From an uncultured Fibrobacter sp. (lineage in GTDB: Bacteria > Fibrobacterota > Fibrobacteria > Fibrobacterales > Fibrobacteraceae), in the NCBI GenBank assembly GCA_946413655.1, contig CAMKLO010000008.1, forward strand, positions 1-64,000: DNA of 64,000 bases, read 5' to 3'. The notes below the pieces were generated by a model that saw nothing but the letters and a program-made list of their open reading frames with translations, was not told the DNA's origin and searched no databases. Shown in pieces: positions 36,122-44,128 of the stretch; within the stretch, counting starts at the first letter, position 1, and each line of letters starts with the position of its first letter. The translations under genes were made by a program, and so were the position numbers.

Positions 36122-37467
36122 TGCCTTCGCTTTTGACTCTTGCCGGTGACTGTTACGAGCCGGATCTTCCCGGACGTTTGCTTTCCATTGCTGGTGATAT
36201 TCGCAGTGCTGGTGGTCGCGCCTTTTTAGTGGGTGGCTGGGTGCGCGATGCGCTTTTGGGTAAGGATTGCCGCGATTACGATATTGAAGTCTATGACCTT
36301 ACGCAAGATGAACTGGTCCCTATACTAAAGAAGTATGGCCGCACGAATTTGGTGGGGAAGGCTTTTGGCGTCATCCATTTGGCGATGAAGGGGCTTTCGC
36401 TGGATTTCTCTTTTCCGCGTACAGAAAGCAAGGTTGGTTATGGTCATCGCGGTTTTGTGGTGCATACCAATGAAAAACTTTCGTTCAAGGAAGCGGCACT
36501 CCGCCGTGACTTTACGATTAATGCGATGGGCATGGAATTGCCGGAGCTTACGCTTTGTGATCCGTATGGCGGTATTGATGACTTGAAGAAGGGGTTGTTG
36601 CGCCATGTGGGCCCCGCTTTTGTCGAAGATTCGTTGCGCATTTTGCGCGGTGTGCAGTTTGCGAGCCGCTTTGCGCTTACGCTTGCGCCGGAGACTGTTG
36701 AACTTTGCCGGACTCTTTCGCTTTCGGACCTTTCTATTGAGCGCTTGTTCGAAGAATTCAAGAAATGGCTGTTGAAGCCTGGCAAGCCGTCGCTTGGGTT
36801 GCGTGCGTTCTTGGACATTCGACTGAACGAGTTTTTTCCGGAAGTTTCTCCGTTGCGTGGTTCCTGGGATGATTTAGGCGAGATGCTCGACAACATGGAA
36901 AATGTGCGCCGTGGTCTCGCAAAAGCAAATGATGACGCTGGTACTGCAGCGATTGATAATGCTGAATGTGTGGCACTCTCGGACGACCAGATGATGGAGT
37001 TTGCGTTTGCGGCTTTTCTTTGCGGAAATCCGGAGACAGCGCTCAAGTTCCTCGAACGTATCACGAACGAAACTCATTTATTGAAAAATGTTCCGCTGCT
37101 GTTGGGGGCGTATAGCAACCTCCCGCTTGGAATCGTCAACGATGCACCTCAGCTTCGTCGATTGGCGGTGAAGCTGGGTGGTTTAAAACTTTTGTGCTTG
37201 CTTGCCAAAGCGACTCCGCGAAAGTTTTATGCGGAAGCGGGCGATGCGGAATTTCCCGAAAAACTGTGGCAAGCGGCTGCAAATCTTGATTTAATCGAAG
37301 TGGCGCCGCAGCCTTATTTGATGGGCAAAATGCTTATGGAATTGGGATTCAAGCCCGGTAAGCAGATGGGCGAGATTATCAAGCAGAGCTTTGAGTTGCA
37401 ACTTGACGGCAAAATCACGAACGCTGAAGAAGCAATCGCGTGGGCGAAGAATAGTTCCAAGTTCTAA
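36121..37467 (+). CDS. CCA tRNA nucleotidyltransferase / poly(A) polymerase family
   Basis: A protein of 448 residues. The nucleotidyltransferase head shows FLVGGWVRDALLGKDCRDYDIEVY (GG motif and the metal-binding D-x-D), RRDFTINAM and DPYGGIDDLKKGLLRHV, with the RNA-binding block EDSLRILRGVQFASRF. It adds CCA or A residues to RNA 3' ends. No HD phosphohydrolase domain is visible in the C-terminal half. The last codons (NSSKF and stop) are read from a heptamer array that starts inside the gene. Confidence 0.87.
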   Translation: MPSLLTLAGDCYEPDLPGRLLSIAGDIRSAGGRAFLVGGWVRDALLGKDCRDYDIEVYDLTQDELVPILKKYGRTNLVGKAFGVIHLAMKGLSLDFSFPRTESKVGYGHRGFVVHTNEKLSFKEAALRRDFTINAMGMELPELTLCDPYGGIDDLKKGLLRHVGPAFVEDSLRILRGVQFASRFALTLAPETVELCRTLSLSDLSIERLFEEFKKWLLKPGKPSLGLRAFLDIRLNEFFPEVSPLRGSWDDLGEMLDNMENVRRGLAKANDDAGTAAIDNAECVALSDDQMMEFAFAAFLCGNPETALKFLERITNETHLLKNVPLLLGAYSNLPLGIVNDAPQLRRLAVKLGGLKLLCLLAKATPRKFYAEAGDAEFPEKLWQAAANLDLIEVAPQPYLMGKMLMELGFKPGKQMGEIIKQSFELQLDGKITNAEEAIAWAKNSSKF

Positions 37468-37552
37468 GTTACTAGTTACTAGAAACATTCTTATTGCAAT
37501 CTCTAGTAACTTCTAACTAGTATCTAGTATCTAGTAACTGCAGCGTAGCTGC
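37453..37552 (+). repeat. Composite heptamer element with hairpin, between convergent genes
   Basis: Left half AGTTCCA, AGTTCTA, AGTTACT, AGTTACT, AGAAACA (37453-37487) begins inside the tRNA nucleotidyltransferase gene and includes its stop codon. A spacer follows, then CTAGTAA, CTTCTAA, CTAGTAT, CTAGTAT, CTAGTAA (37503-37537) and hairpin GCAGC-GTA-GCTGC (37540-37552), two bases from the stop of the glycosyltransferase gene. Confidence 0.82.
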
Positions 37553-37554
37553 CT

Positions 37555-38658
37555 TCACTTCCATCGGAACATTCCTGTTATTCCAGCCGGCACGGCAAAG
37601 ACAATCATCGGAATCTGGATGAGTTCCACTGGCAAGAAGGCTAACATGCGGCGCTTGGATTTGAGTTTCCAAGAGGCTATACTCAGAAATACGAAGTCAA
37701 CGATAAATTTGGGTAAAATGCTGAACACGCACCATTGCCATGGAAAATCCAGAAAGAGCACGCACCACGGGCTGATAAACATCCAGATGTAGTAGGCGTA
37801 GATTAGCGTGAGCATTAGAACGTAAGCTTTGCTTTCGTAGTTCGTACCGTTGCTGCTCCAGCGGGCGCGCTGGTTGAACAGTTGCTTCCATGTGTGGACT
37901 GGGGCCGTTTCGATGACGGCGTCCTTGTCGAGGTTGTAGCAGACTTTTGTACCTGGAATCTTCATCATCTTGTGGATGAGCATGTCGTCGTCGCCGCTCG
38001 AAAGGTTGATGAGGTCGCCAAATCCACCCACTTTGAAGAACAATTCTTTCTTGTAAGCGAGGCATGCCGCACTTGCGACAATCGGGCGACCGAGACTGAA
38101 TCCGGCGGCTTCCATCCCAGTATAGCCGAGCGTTTCCAGTTTTTGGAAGAGGTGCGGCATGGAACGTGTGCCGTTGTTTTGCTTGGGCCCTTGCACGATG
38201 CTGATGTCATCGACGAATCGTCCTGCCATTGTGGTAATCCAGCTCTTGCGTGGGATGCAGTCGGCATCCATCGTGAGGAGTACTTCGTTTTTGGCAATCT
38301 TGAAAGCGCTTTCGAGGGCTCGTTTTTTGGGGCTTGCGATTTTTGGAAGGTCTTGTGGGAGACTGAGCACACGGAATTTCGGGTGTGTGGCGGCGAACTT
38401 CTCCAGAATTTCGCGGGTGGAGTCCGTGGAGCGGTCATCGACGCAAATCACTTCCCATTCGCCTGTGTAGTCCTGTACCGCGAGGGCTTCAAGCGTGCGT
38501 TCAGCAAATTCCTCTTCGTTTCGCATCGGGACGACGACTGAAACGCTCGGGGTCGCCTTGGGACCTTTGTAGCGATGCGTCTTTAACAGTCCTATGATGA
38601 AGAATAGGAACAAAGATGCGTAAAGTACCGTCAGGCATGCGATGATAATGCCACCCAT
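37555..38658 (-). CDS. Family 2 glycosyltransferase, membrane-bound
   Basis: A protein of 367 residues. N-terminal membrane helix, then a GT-A domain: SVVVPMRNEEEFAERTL, VICVDDRSTDST, the metal-binding LLTMDADC, a SSGDDDMLIHKM block and NQRARWSSNG (the Q-x-x-R-W motif of processive transferases). Three or so membrane helices follow at the C-terminus. It probably builds a cell-envelope polysaccharide or glycolipid; the sugar is unknown. It is divergent from lpxA and separated from it by a long heptamer element. Its own start has no Shine-Dalgarno sequence but follows a TCTACATTT motif closely. Confidence 0.87.
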   Translation of the reverse strand: MGGIIIACLTVLYASLFLFFIIGLLKTHRYKGPKATPSVSVVVPMRNEEEFAERTLEALAVQDYTGEWEVICVDDRSTDSTREILEKFAATHPKFRVLSLPQDLPKIASPKKRALESAFKIAKNEVLLTMDADCIPRKSWITTMAGRFVDDISIVQGPKQNNGTRSMPHLFQKLETLGYTGMEAAGFSLGRPIVASAACLAYKKELFFKVGGFGDLINLSSGDDDMLIHKMMKIPGTKVCYNLDKDAVIETAPVHTWKQLFNQRARWSSNGTNYESKAYVLMLTLIYAYYIWMFISPWCVLFLDFPWQWCVFSILPKFIVDFVFLSIASWKLKSKRRMLAFLPVELIQIPMIVFAVPAGITGMFRWK

Positions 38659-38685
38659 GGGGGGAAATGTAGAAAAAGAGTTTTC

Positions 38686-38833
38686 AGTTCTGAGTTACTA
38701 GTTACTAGACAAGGCTTTCTTTTTCTAAATTCTGCTAGTAACCAATAACTTTTAACTATTAACTAGCAACTATTAACTAGTAACTAGTAACTAGTAACTA
38801 TTAACTAGTAACTACTAACTGCGCCGTAGGCGC
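38686..38833 (+). repeat. Longest composite heptamer element with hairpin
   Basis: Left half AGTTCTG, AGTTACT, AGTTACT, AGACAAG (38686-38713); spacer; right half of twelve phased 7-bp units of CTAGTAA/CTATTAA type (38735-38818); hairpin GCGCC-GTA-GGCGC (38821-38833), three bases before the lpxA ATG. Confidence 0.85.
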
Positions 38834-38836
38834 AAA

Positions 38837-39610
38837 ATGCTTATGCTCCATCCTTCCGCTTACGTTCATCCTTCCGCAAAAATCCACGAGTCCGCGATTA
38901 TTGGCCCTTGGTGCGTTGTCGATGAAGGTGCGGAAATAGGCGAAAACGTGGTGCTTGAATCTCGTGTGCGCGTCTATGGCGGCGTGACGATTAAGGCGAA
39001 TACGCATGTCTATGATGGCGCGATTCTCGGAGCACCTCCACAAGACCTTAAGTATGCCGGTGAACCGACTCGTTTGGAAATAGGCGAAAACTGCATTATT
39101 CGTGAATATACGACGCTTAACCGCGGTACTGCACAGGGCGGCGGTTGTACTCGCATTGCCCCCCGTGTTTTGATTATGGCTTATGCCCATGTGGGGCACG
39201 ATTGCCAAATTGGGGAGGGGGCGGTCATTGCTAACGGTTGCCAGCTGGGCGGCCACGTGCGTATCGGCCAATTTGCGACCCTTGGTGGCACTACGGCGGT
39301 ACAGCAGAGAAACCAGGTGGGCGCCTATGCCTTTGTGGGTGGTACGCTCAAGGTGGATTACGACGTCCCTCCGTGCAGCCGCGCATTCGGGAACCCGCTC
39401 CGCTTTGCTTCCCTCAATCTCCATGCGCTTCGCCTGCATGCCGACGAGTTTTCGCCGGAACGCATTGCTTTTTTCGAGCGCGCGTTCCGCATGCTTTATC
39501 GCGGCAAGCGCCCTATTGCAGAAGTCGTCGAAGAACTGAAAAAAGGCCCGGAACCTCTGTTCCAAGCCTTTTTCGATGAACACTGGGGCGGCACACTCGT
39601 CCGCCCGTAA
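38837..39610 (+). CDS. lpxA: UDP-N-acetylglucosamine acyltransferase
   Basis: A protein of 257 residues with the left-handed beta-helix hexapeptide repeats of LpxA. The family's signature block is present in full: GAPPQDLKYAGEPTRLEIG followed by IREYTTLNRGT. The catalytic His is in AYAHVGHDC. The reaction starts lipid A synthesis, so the organism has an LPS-type outer membrane. The ATG at 38837 or the one at 38843 (MLHPSAYVHPSAKI, closer to the family start) may be used. No Shine-Dalgarno sequence; the repeat hairpin sits directly upstream. It ends three bases from the GH5 gene. Confidence 0.95.
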   Translation: MLMLHPSAYVHPSAKIHESAIIGPWCVVDEGAEIGENVVLESRVRVYGGVTIKANTHVYDGAILGAPPQDLKYAGEPTRLEIGENCIIREYTTLNRGTAQGGGCTRIAPRVLIMAYAHVGHDCQIGEGAVIANGCQLGGHVRIGQFATLGGTTAVQQRNQVGAYAFVGGTLKVDYDVPPCSRAFGNPLRFASLNLHALRLHADEFSPERIAFFERAFRMLYRGKRPIAEVVEELKKGPEPLFQAFFDEHWGGTLVRP

Positions 39611-39613
39611 TTA

Positions 39614-40777
39614 CTACTGTAGCAGTGCTTCCGGGAATCCTGGATACCAGATATCCTTGTAAATGTTGAAGGCTTCGAATCCGCTTGTCGGGCCGAAAGA
39701 CCAGTAATGGAACGAAATTCCGTGTTTCCATGCGGCTTGGACCGTCTTTTGGGCCCATTCTGCCTTACCAGCTTCGCTGACGGAACTGTCTGCGGGGCAG
39801 TTGCAACCTGAACCACCGGCAACACCGAATTCACCCATGTTTAAAGGAATGTGGTCAACGCCGTTAATATCAGGATAATACTCCTTGGCGATATTTGCGT
39901 ATTCGTTCATGTCGCGCGATGCCATATTTGATTTCATGAGGTCGCCCTTGCAGCTGTAACCGAGACCCTGATGGCTGTACTGGTAGGGTTCGTAATAGTG
40001 TCCGCTGAAGATGATATTGCCGTCAGGTGGCAGATGCAATGTCGGCAACTCGTAAAATTTGGCCAAGTGATATGATTCGAACATGATGGTCTTGCCTGGA
40101 GCCGCGGCGCGGATGACTTTGTAGGCGTCGTTCATCAACTGGTCTACAATCTCGGCTCTAGGTATGGAAGGTTCGTTTAAAATTTCGAGCACGAGCATGC
40201 TGTCGGGGAACACGTTCAATGCCGTGGCGAGGTTTGTCCACATGCCGAGGAAGTGAGCCTTTTCCGCTTCGAATTCCGCAGCGTTATAGGTGCATTTTAC
40301 TTGAGTTTTTTTTACGGGATCCCATTTGTTCCCCCCACCGCCGGCGCAGTTCAGGTCGCTGTAATGGTGAAAGTTCACGACTACGGCAAGTCCATTGTTG
40401 ATGGCGAGCTGGATGTCTTCCATGACGCCCTGCAAGCGTGTTTGGGCTACCATGTGGGTCGTCTTGTCGGCGTCCTGATGCCATTGGACCGGGATGCGCA
40501 CGGAGTTGAATCCGGCGGCCTTGATGACGGCGAAGTCCGTATCACGAATAGGGTTGCCCCAACCAGCATCATCGCGTCCCGTCGATTCCCAGGAGTTGCC
40601 CAGGTTGATTCCGCGACCGAGTCTTGCGTTCATGATGCGTCCGGCGGTGTAATCTACAGGTACGACGGTGCTTGTGTTGCTTTTCGGTGTCGGCTTGTAT
40701 TCTGGCGGTGCGGTGGAATTGTCGCATGCGACGAATGCGCAGCCAATTGATATTGCAGAAAGAATTTTCTTAATCAT
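39614..40777 (-). CDS. GH5 cellulase, lipoprotein
   Basis: About 387 residues. The start at 40777 gives a lipoprotein signal (MIKKILSAISIGCAFVAC, lipid Cys 18); GGGGG lies just before it. A short Pro/Thr-rich linker leads to a GH5 barrel: RGINLGNSWES, FNSVRIPVQW, NFHHYSD, the acid/base in EILNEP (Glu 202) and the nucleophile in NMGEFG (Glu 316). Endoglucanase activity is the usual assignment. It diverges from the outer-membrane operon across a 320-bp control region with repeated GTTTAC sites. Confidence 0.9.
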   Translation of the reverse strand: MIKKILSAISIGCAFVACDNSTAPPEYKPTPKSNTSTVVPVDYTAGRIMNARLGRGINLGNSWESTGRDDAGWGNPIRDTDFAVIKAAGFNSVRIPVQWHQDADKTTHMVAQTRLQGVMEDIQLAINNGLAVVVNFHHYSDLNCAGGGGNKWDPVKKTQVKCTYNAAEFEAEKAHFLGMWTNLATALNVFPDSMLVLEILNEPSIPRAEIVDQLMNDAYKVIRAAAPGKTIMFESYHLAKFYELPTLHLPPDGNIIFSGHYYEPYQYSHQGLGYSCKGDLMKSNMASRDMNEYANIAKEYYPDINGVDHIPLNMGEFGVAGGSGCNCPADSSVSEAGKAEWAQKTVQAAWKHGISFHYWSFGPTSGFEAFNIYKDIWYPGFPEALLQ

Positions 40778-41098
40778 AGGAACCCCCAAAGAGTACGTTG
40801 AGCCTGTTCTCAAAATCTACATAAAAACAGAAAATAGAAAAATAACAATGAAAGTATCTTTTGTTTACGCTTGAGTCCATTGTGATGCTCGTCAATACTT
40901 TTAATTTGTAAACATTCTGAAACGAGCGACAGAAAAAAAATTTCGTTTACGCTTGAGTCCAGCGTTTACACGGCTTGGAAAGCGGTATTTCGTTGAGTGA
41001 TCGGGTTTTGCAAAGGCTTTTTTGCAAAGAGAACAGTAGGATTTGCCAAAAAACAAGCTATATTGTAGGTGATCCGAATTTGGAGAATTGTACCTATT
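40778..41098. promoter_or_regulatory. Divergent control region between GH5 and the outer-membrane operon
   Basis: About 320 bases without a gene. A 17-bp sequence, GTTTACGCTTGAGTCCA, occurs twice as a perfect direct repeat (40863-40879 and 40945-40961), 82 bases apart. The core GTTTAC also occurs at 40964 (GTTTACAC) and on the other strand at 40908-40913 (TGTAAAC). A TATATTG motif near 41059 may be the operon's -10 element. This layout fits a transcription factor that controls both directions. Confidence 0.6.
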
Positions 41099-41842
41099 AT
41101 GAATGGAAACTTAAAAAAAGCCATTTGGAAGTCCGCTCTAGCGGCGATGCTTCTTGCTTCATCTTCTTTTGCTGGCTACGGCTTTAGCGATTATCGCGAC
41201 CGCGACCAGTCCCACTTTGTCATGAAGGAACCCAAGCCGTTCCGTCCTGATAAGGAAGTTGTCACTGTTGTCATGCGTGAAGCCATTCCGCGTGGTGGTG
41301 GTTATACTTACCAGTATCCGCGTGAAAACCCTGAACCGGTTCTCACCGACAAGTACGCTATGGAAGGTGCTCTTTCCATGGAAATCGAACTTATCGCAAG
41401 TGACTATTCCGGTGTGGCTATTTGTATCGCCGGTTCTGTTGACTTGACTCCGTACTTGGAAGAAGGCGTCCTTGAGTTCTGGATCAAGGGTGCTCAGGGT
41501 GGCGAAAACGCCTTGTTCGTGCTTGTTGACGATGGCGTGAAGAGCAACGGCGAATCCCTCCAGGTGAAGCTCCGCTCTAAGAGCCTTGGTGAAATTACTA
41601 CTGAATGGAAACACTTCAGCATTCCTCTGAAGCTCTTCGGCAATACCGGTGTTTACTGGGATGCGAAGAACACGCGCGAAGTGATGCTCCCGTTTGCCTG
41701 GTCCAACTTCAAGGGTTTCCGTCTCGAAGTCCGCAAGGATGAAAACGAATCCTTCAAGGTCTGGATTGACGATGTTGTGATTAAGAAGCACGGCAAGCCG
41801 TATGAAGGCCCGGCTCATTATCCGTTCCGTAACGAGATTTAA
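41099..41842 (+). CDS. Secreted CBM11-like carbohydrate-binding protein
   Basis: About 247 residues. The start at 41099 gives a signal peptide (MNGNLKKAIWKSALAAMLLASSSFA). The rest is one beta-sandwich module resembling CBM11/CIA30-type domains (MEIELIASDYSGVAICI, LEFWIKGAQGGENALFVL, EWKHFSIPLKLFG, FKGFRLEVRK, VWIDDVVIKK). No catalytic domain is attached. It is the first gene of a six-gene operon with the outer-membrane barrels. Role inferred: a secreted or surface glycan-binding component. GGAG at about 41082 is rather far from the ATG. Confidence 0.72.
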   Translation: MNGNLKKAIWKSALAAMLLASSSFAGYGFSDYRDRDQSHFVMKEPKPFRPDKEVVTVVMREAIPRGGGYTYQYPRENPEPVLTDKYAMEGALSMEIELIASDYSGVAICIAGSVDLTPYLEEGVLEFWIKGAQGGENALFVLVDDGVKSNGESLQVKLRSKSLGEITTEWKHFSIPLKLFGNTGVYWDAKNTREVMLPFAWSNFKGFRLEVRKDENESFKVWIDDVVIKKHGKPYEGPAHYPFRNEI

Positions 41843-41851
41843 GAGGATTTT

Positions 41852-44113
41852 ATGCGCAAAACAGTTTCTTCCCTTTTATTGGCGTCTAGCCTCGGTGCTG
41901 CGTGGGCCCTCCCTCCGCAGTTGCAGCTTGATTCCCTGCACGCTTCGTTGGATACTCTTTCCGGTAACATGGAATCGACTCTCCTCGGCAAGGACGATCT
42001 GCCACTGGCGGTCTCCGGTTACATGGCTTTCCGTTTGAAGAATTTCCACTATTCCGAAGAAAGCCCCTGGATCAAGGAGGATAGGGCTCGCACGAGCGTC
42101 GATGCCGTCTTGAACGTGAACATCGTCGCCATGCCGAACTCCTACATTACGTTGTTTACGAATCTTTCGTTCCCGTTTGATTTGAGTGGCATTTATTCGA
42201 ACTACTTGGCGAAGCATCCGACTAATGCCCCGGGCAATTACGATGAACGCGCTCTGTACGACCACTCTACGGACTTCTATTCTTCGACCATCAACGAAGA
42301 ATTGAACGTCGGTGTCGATATCCGCGCAGGTGTCTTCGGTGCCTACATTACCGCAGGCGGTGTCATTTGGGCGAACGCTTCTCCGCTTACGATGTGGGAA
42401 CGTGAAACGAACCCGCGTTTCGTTTGGCAGTACGAACTTTTCGAAGACGAAAAGACAGTTTCTACCTACTATAAAGAAAAGGCTTTCAAACCGGTCAAGG
42501 AAGGTGGCCGTGCATTCTGGACGAACCGCTCTTTCGGTGGTGTCTTTGCCAACATCTACCAGCTCCCGTACGACATGAAGGCCCAGTTCCTCGTGTCCCA
42601 GCCGATTGATGCCGACATGGCGACCCGTGATGGTTTGCGTATGTATGGTGGTCAGCCGGGCGAACTTGAAATGACCGGTGGCTACGATTTTCGCGGCACT
42701 GTCTTCCATGGCCGTGTTGCCAAGGAAAAGATTGCCGACAATCTTACGGTCGGTTTGAACTACATGGGCGTGACGTATGACGAGGGTTCCATTTACGAAG
42801 ACGAATTCCGCAACCAGTGGATTACCGCTGGCAAGAGTCCGGTGCTCCTCAACACGCACGTGATTAGTGCTGATGTGAAGGGCAACTTCACTCCGAAGCT
42901 CTTCTTGATGGCTGACGTTGGCGTAAGCATTACGGATTCCACGGTCTTCTATCAGTCTGCTTCTGTCGATGGATTTGATTCGACGAATCGATCTTCCGGT
43001 TATTCCCGCGATGCTAAGAGATCCGCTATGGCAGGCCCGAAGGTCGGTCTCTATGTCAAGGCTCAGAGCAAGTATGTCGAAGGCTGGCCGATGACGGCTG
43101 AACTCGTGTTCTTCCAGCCGGGCTTCTACTCTCCGTATTCTCTTTCCAACCCGTCCCGTTTCCCGGGCTGGCGCAAGGACGAAACCTACCTTAATGCAGG
43201 TGCGCTGCGCTACTCCCCGAACATGGCCGGTATCAACTTCAAGTTGGAACCGACTTTCAACCGCGGTTATTTTGACTTCCAGTACGCCCAGCATCGTCAG
43301 ATCGATCCGGGTCAGGATGTGGTTGCATTCAACTACCGTTTGAACGGCCGCAGCATGTGGGAAAGTTCCAATTCCTGGACAAAGCACAAGCCGATCTTCG
43401 TGGCTGACTCCGGTAGAGCTTCCGGTGCCACTTACATTGCCCGCGCAGGTATCCAGAGGGATGCCGGTGAAGGCATCAAGATGTATCGCCAGCGCGGTGG
43501 TCTTTATGGTGGTACCTGGGAATTGTGGGAATCCTTTGTGGCCTACGAAAAGGGAACCCAGGTTGCAAAGCAGGAAGTCCCGATGCACGCCAAGTGGTCT
43601 TCGTACATGTCCTTCATGGGTGGTTACGATATTGGTCACTGGCTTGGGACGGACCGCAACGTCATGATGACTGCGTTCCTCGCTCTCTCCGGTGTTTCGA
43701 CTTCGTTCGCTCCGCTTGCTGTTTCCGAAAAGCAGTCCAATATGCTCATGACGAGCTTCTACGGCCAGTTTGAACCGACCGTCGCCGTGACGCCGACCTT
43801 CCACATGGTGGGTATCCTTGGTCTCGAAACGTTCAGGTCTGAAAAGGCTTACGTGATTTACTCTGCTCCAAATGCTGTCAGTAGGTACACAGACACGAAC
43901 CCGACTTATGTGAACGAAGTCTCTCCTTACTACTATGGAAAGGCTCCCATCAATTACAGGGATTTCGCAATCGGTCTTGGTTTTGACTGGGACTTCTCTG
44001 ATCGCGTGGGACTCCACTTCCGTTACAAGTTCATGACGCACTCCGACGAAACCATTTCTGAAAATAATTGGCATTCCCATTACATTGCAGCCGAAACCAA
44101 GGCTTGGTTCTAA
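41852..44113 (+). CDS. Large outer-membrane beta-barrel protein (operon barrel 1)
   Basis: A protein of 753 residues. Signal peptide (MRKTVSSLLLASSLGAAWA), then alternating amphipathic strands throughout. The sequence ends in AETKAWF; a C-terminal Phe is the usual signal for BAM-assisted insertion. N-terminal residues 20-45 look helical (QLDSLHASLDTLSGNME). AGAGGA precedes the start. No family is recognised, and it is not SusC/TonB-like: no plug domain or TonB box. It is nine bases from the CBM11-like gene, so clearly in one operon. Confidence 0.72.
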   Translation: MRKTVSSLLLASSLGAAWALPPQLQLDSLHASLDTLSGNMESTLLGKDDLPLAVSGYMAFRLKNFHYSEESPWIKEDRARTSVDAVLNVNIVAMPNSYITLFTNLSFPFDLSGIYSNYLAKHPTNAPGNYDERALYDHSTDFYSSTINEELNVGVDIRAGVFGAYITAGGVIWANASPLTMWERETNPRFVWQYELFEDEKTVSTYYKEKAFKPVKEGGRAFWTNRSFGGVFANIYQLPYDMKAQFLVSQPIDADMATRDGLRMYGGQPGELEMTGGYDFRGTVFHGRVAKEKIADNLTVGLNYMGVTYDEGSIYEDEFRNQWITAGKSPVLLNTHVISADVKGNFTPKLFLMADVGVSITDSTVFYQSASVDGFDSTNRSSGYSRDAKRSAMAGPKVGLYVKAQSKYVEGWPMTAELVFFQPGFYSPYSLSNPSRFPGWRKDETYLNAGALRYSPNMAGINFKLEPTFNRGYFDFQYAQHRQIDPGQDVVAFNYRLNGRSMWESSNSWTKHKPIFVADSGRASGATYIARAGIQRDAGEGIKMYRQRGGLYGGTWELWESFVAYEKGTQVAKQEVPMHAKWSSYMSFMGGYDIGHWLGTDRNVMMTAFLALSGVSTSFAPLAVSEKQSNMLMTSFYGQFEPTVAVTPTFHMVGILGLETFRSEKAYVIYSAPNAVSRYTDTNPTYVNEVSPYYYGKAPINYRDFAIGLGFDWDFSDRVGLHFRYKFMTHSDETISENNWHSHYIAAETKAWF

Positions 44114-44128
44114 GGGAGGATGCTAAAG

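Noticed and set aside
38735..38818. Possible CRISPR array (twelve short repeats)
   Set aside because: Units are 7 bases, contiguous and without spacers, and no cas gene is near.
41876..44080. A 734-codon open frame on the minus strand, opposite barrel 1
   Set aside because: It is rich in His, Arg and Val, has no ribosome-binding site or domain, and mirrors the codon bias of the real gene. Similar shadows occur opposite 2731-5820, 23268-24500, 50666-52426 and 52647-54119.
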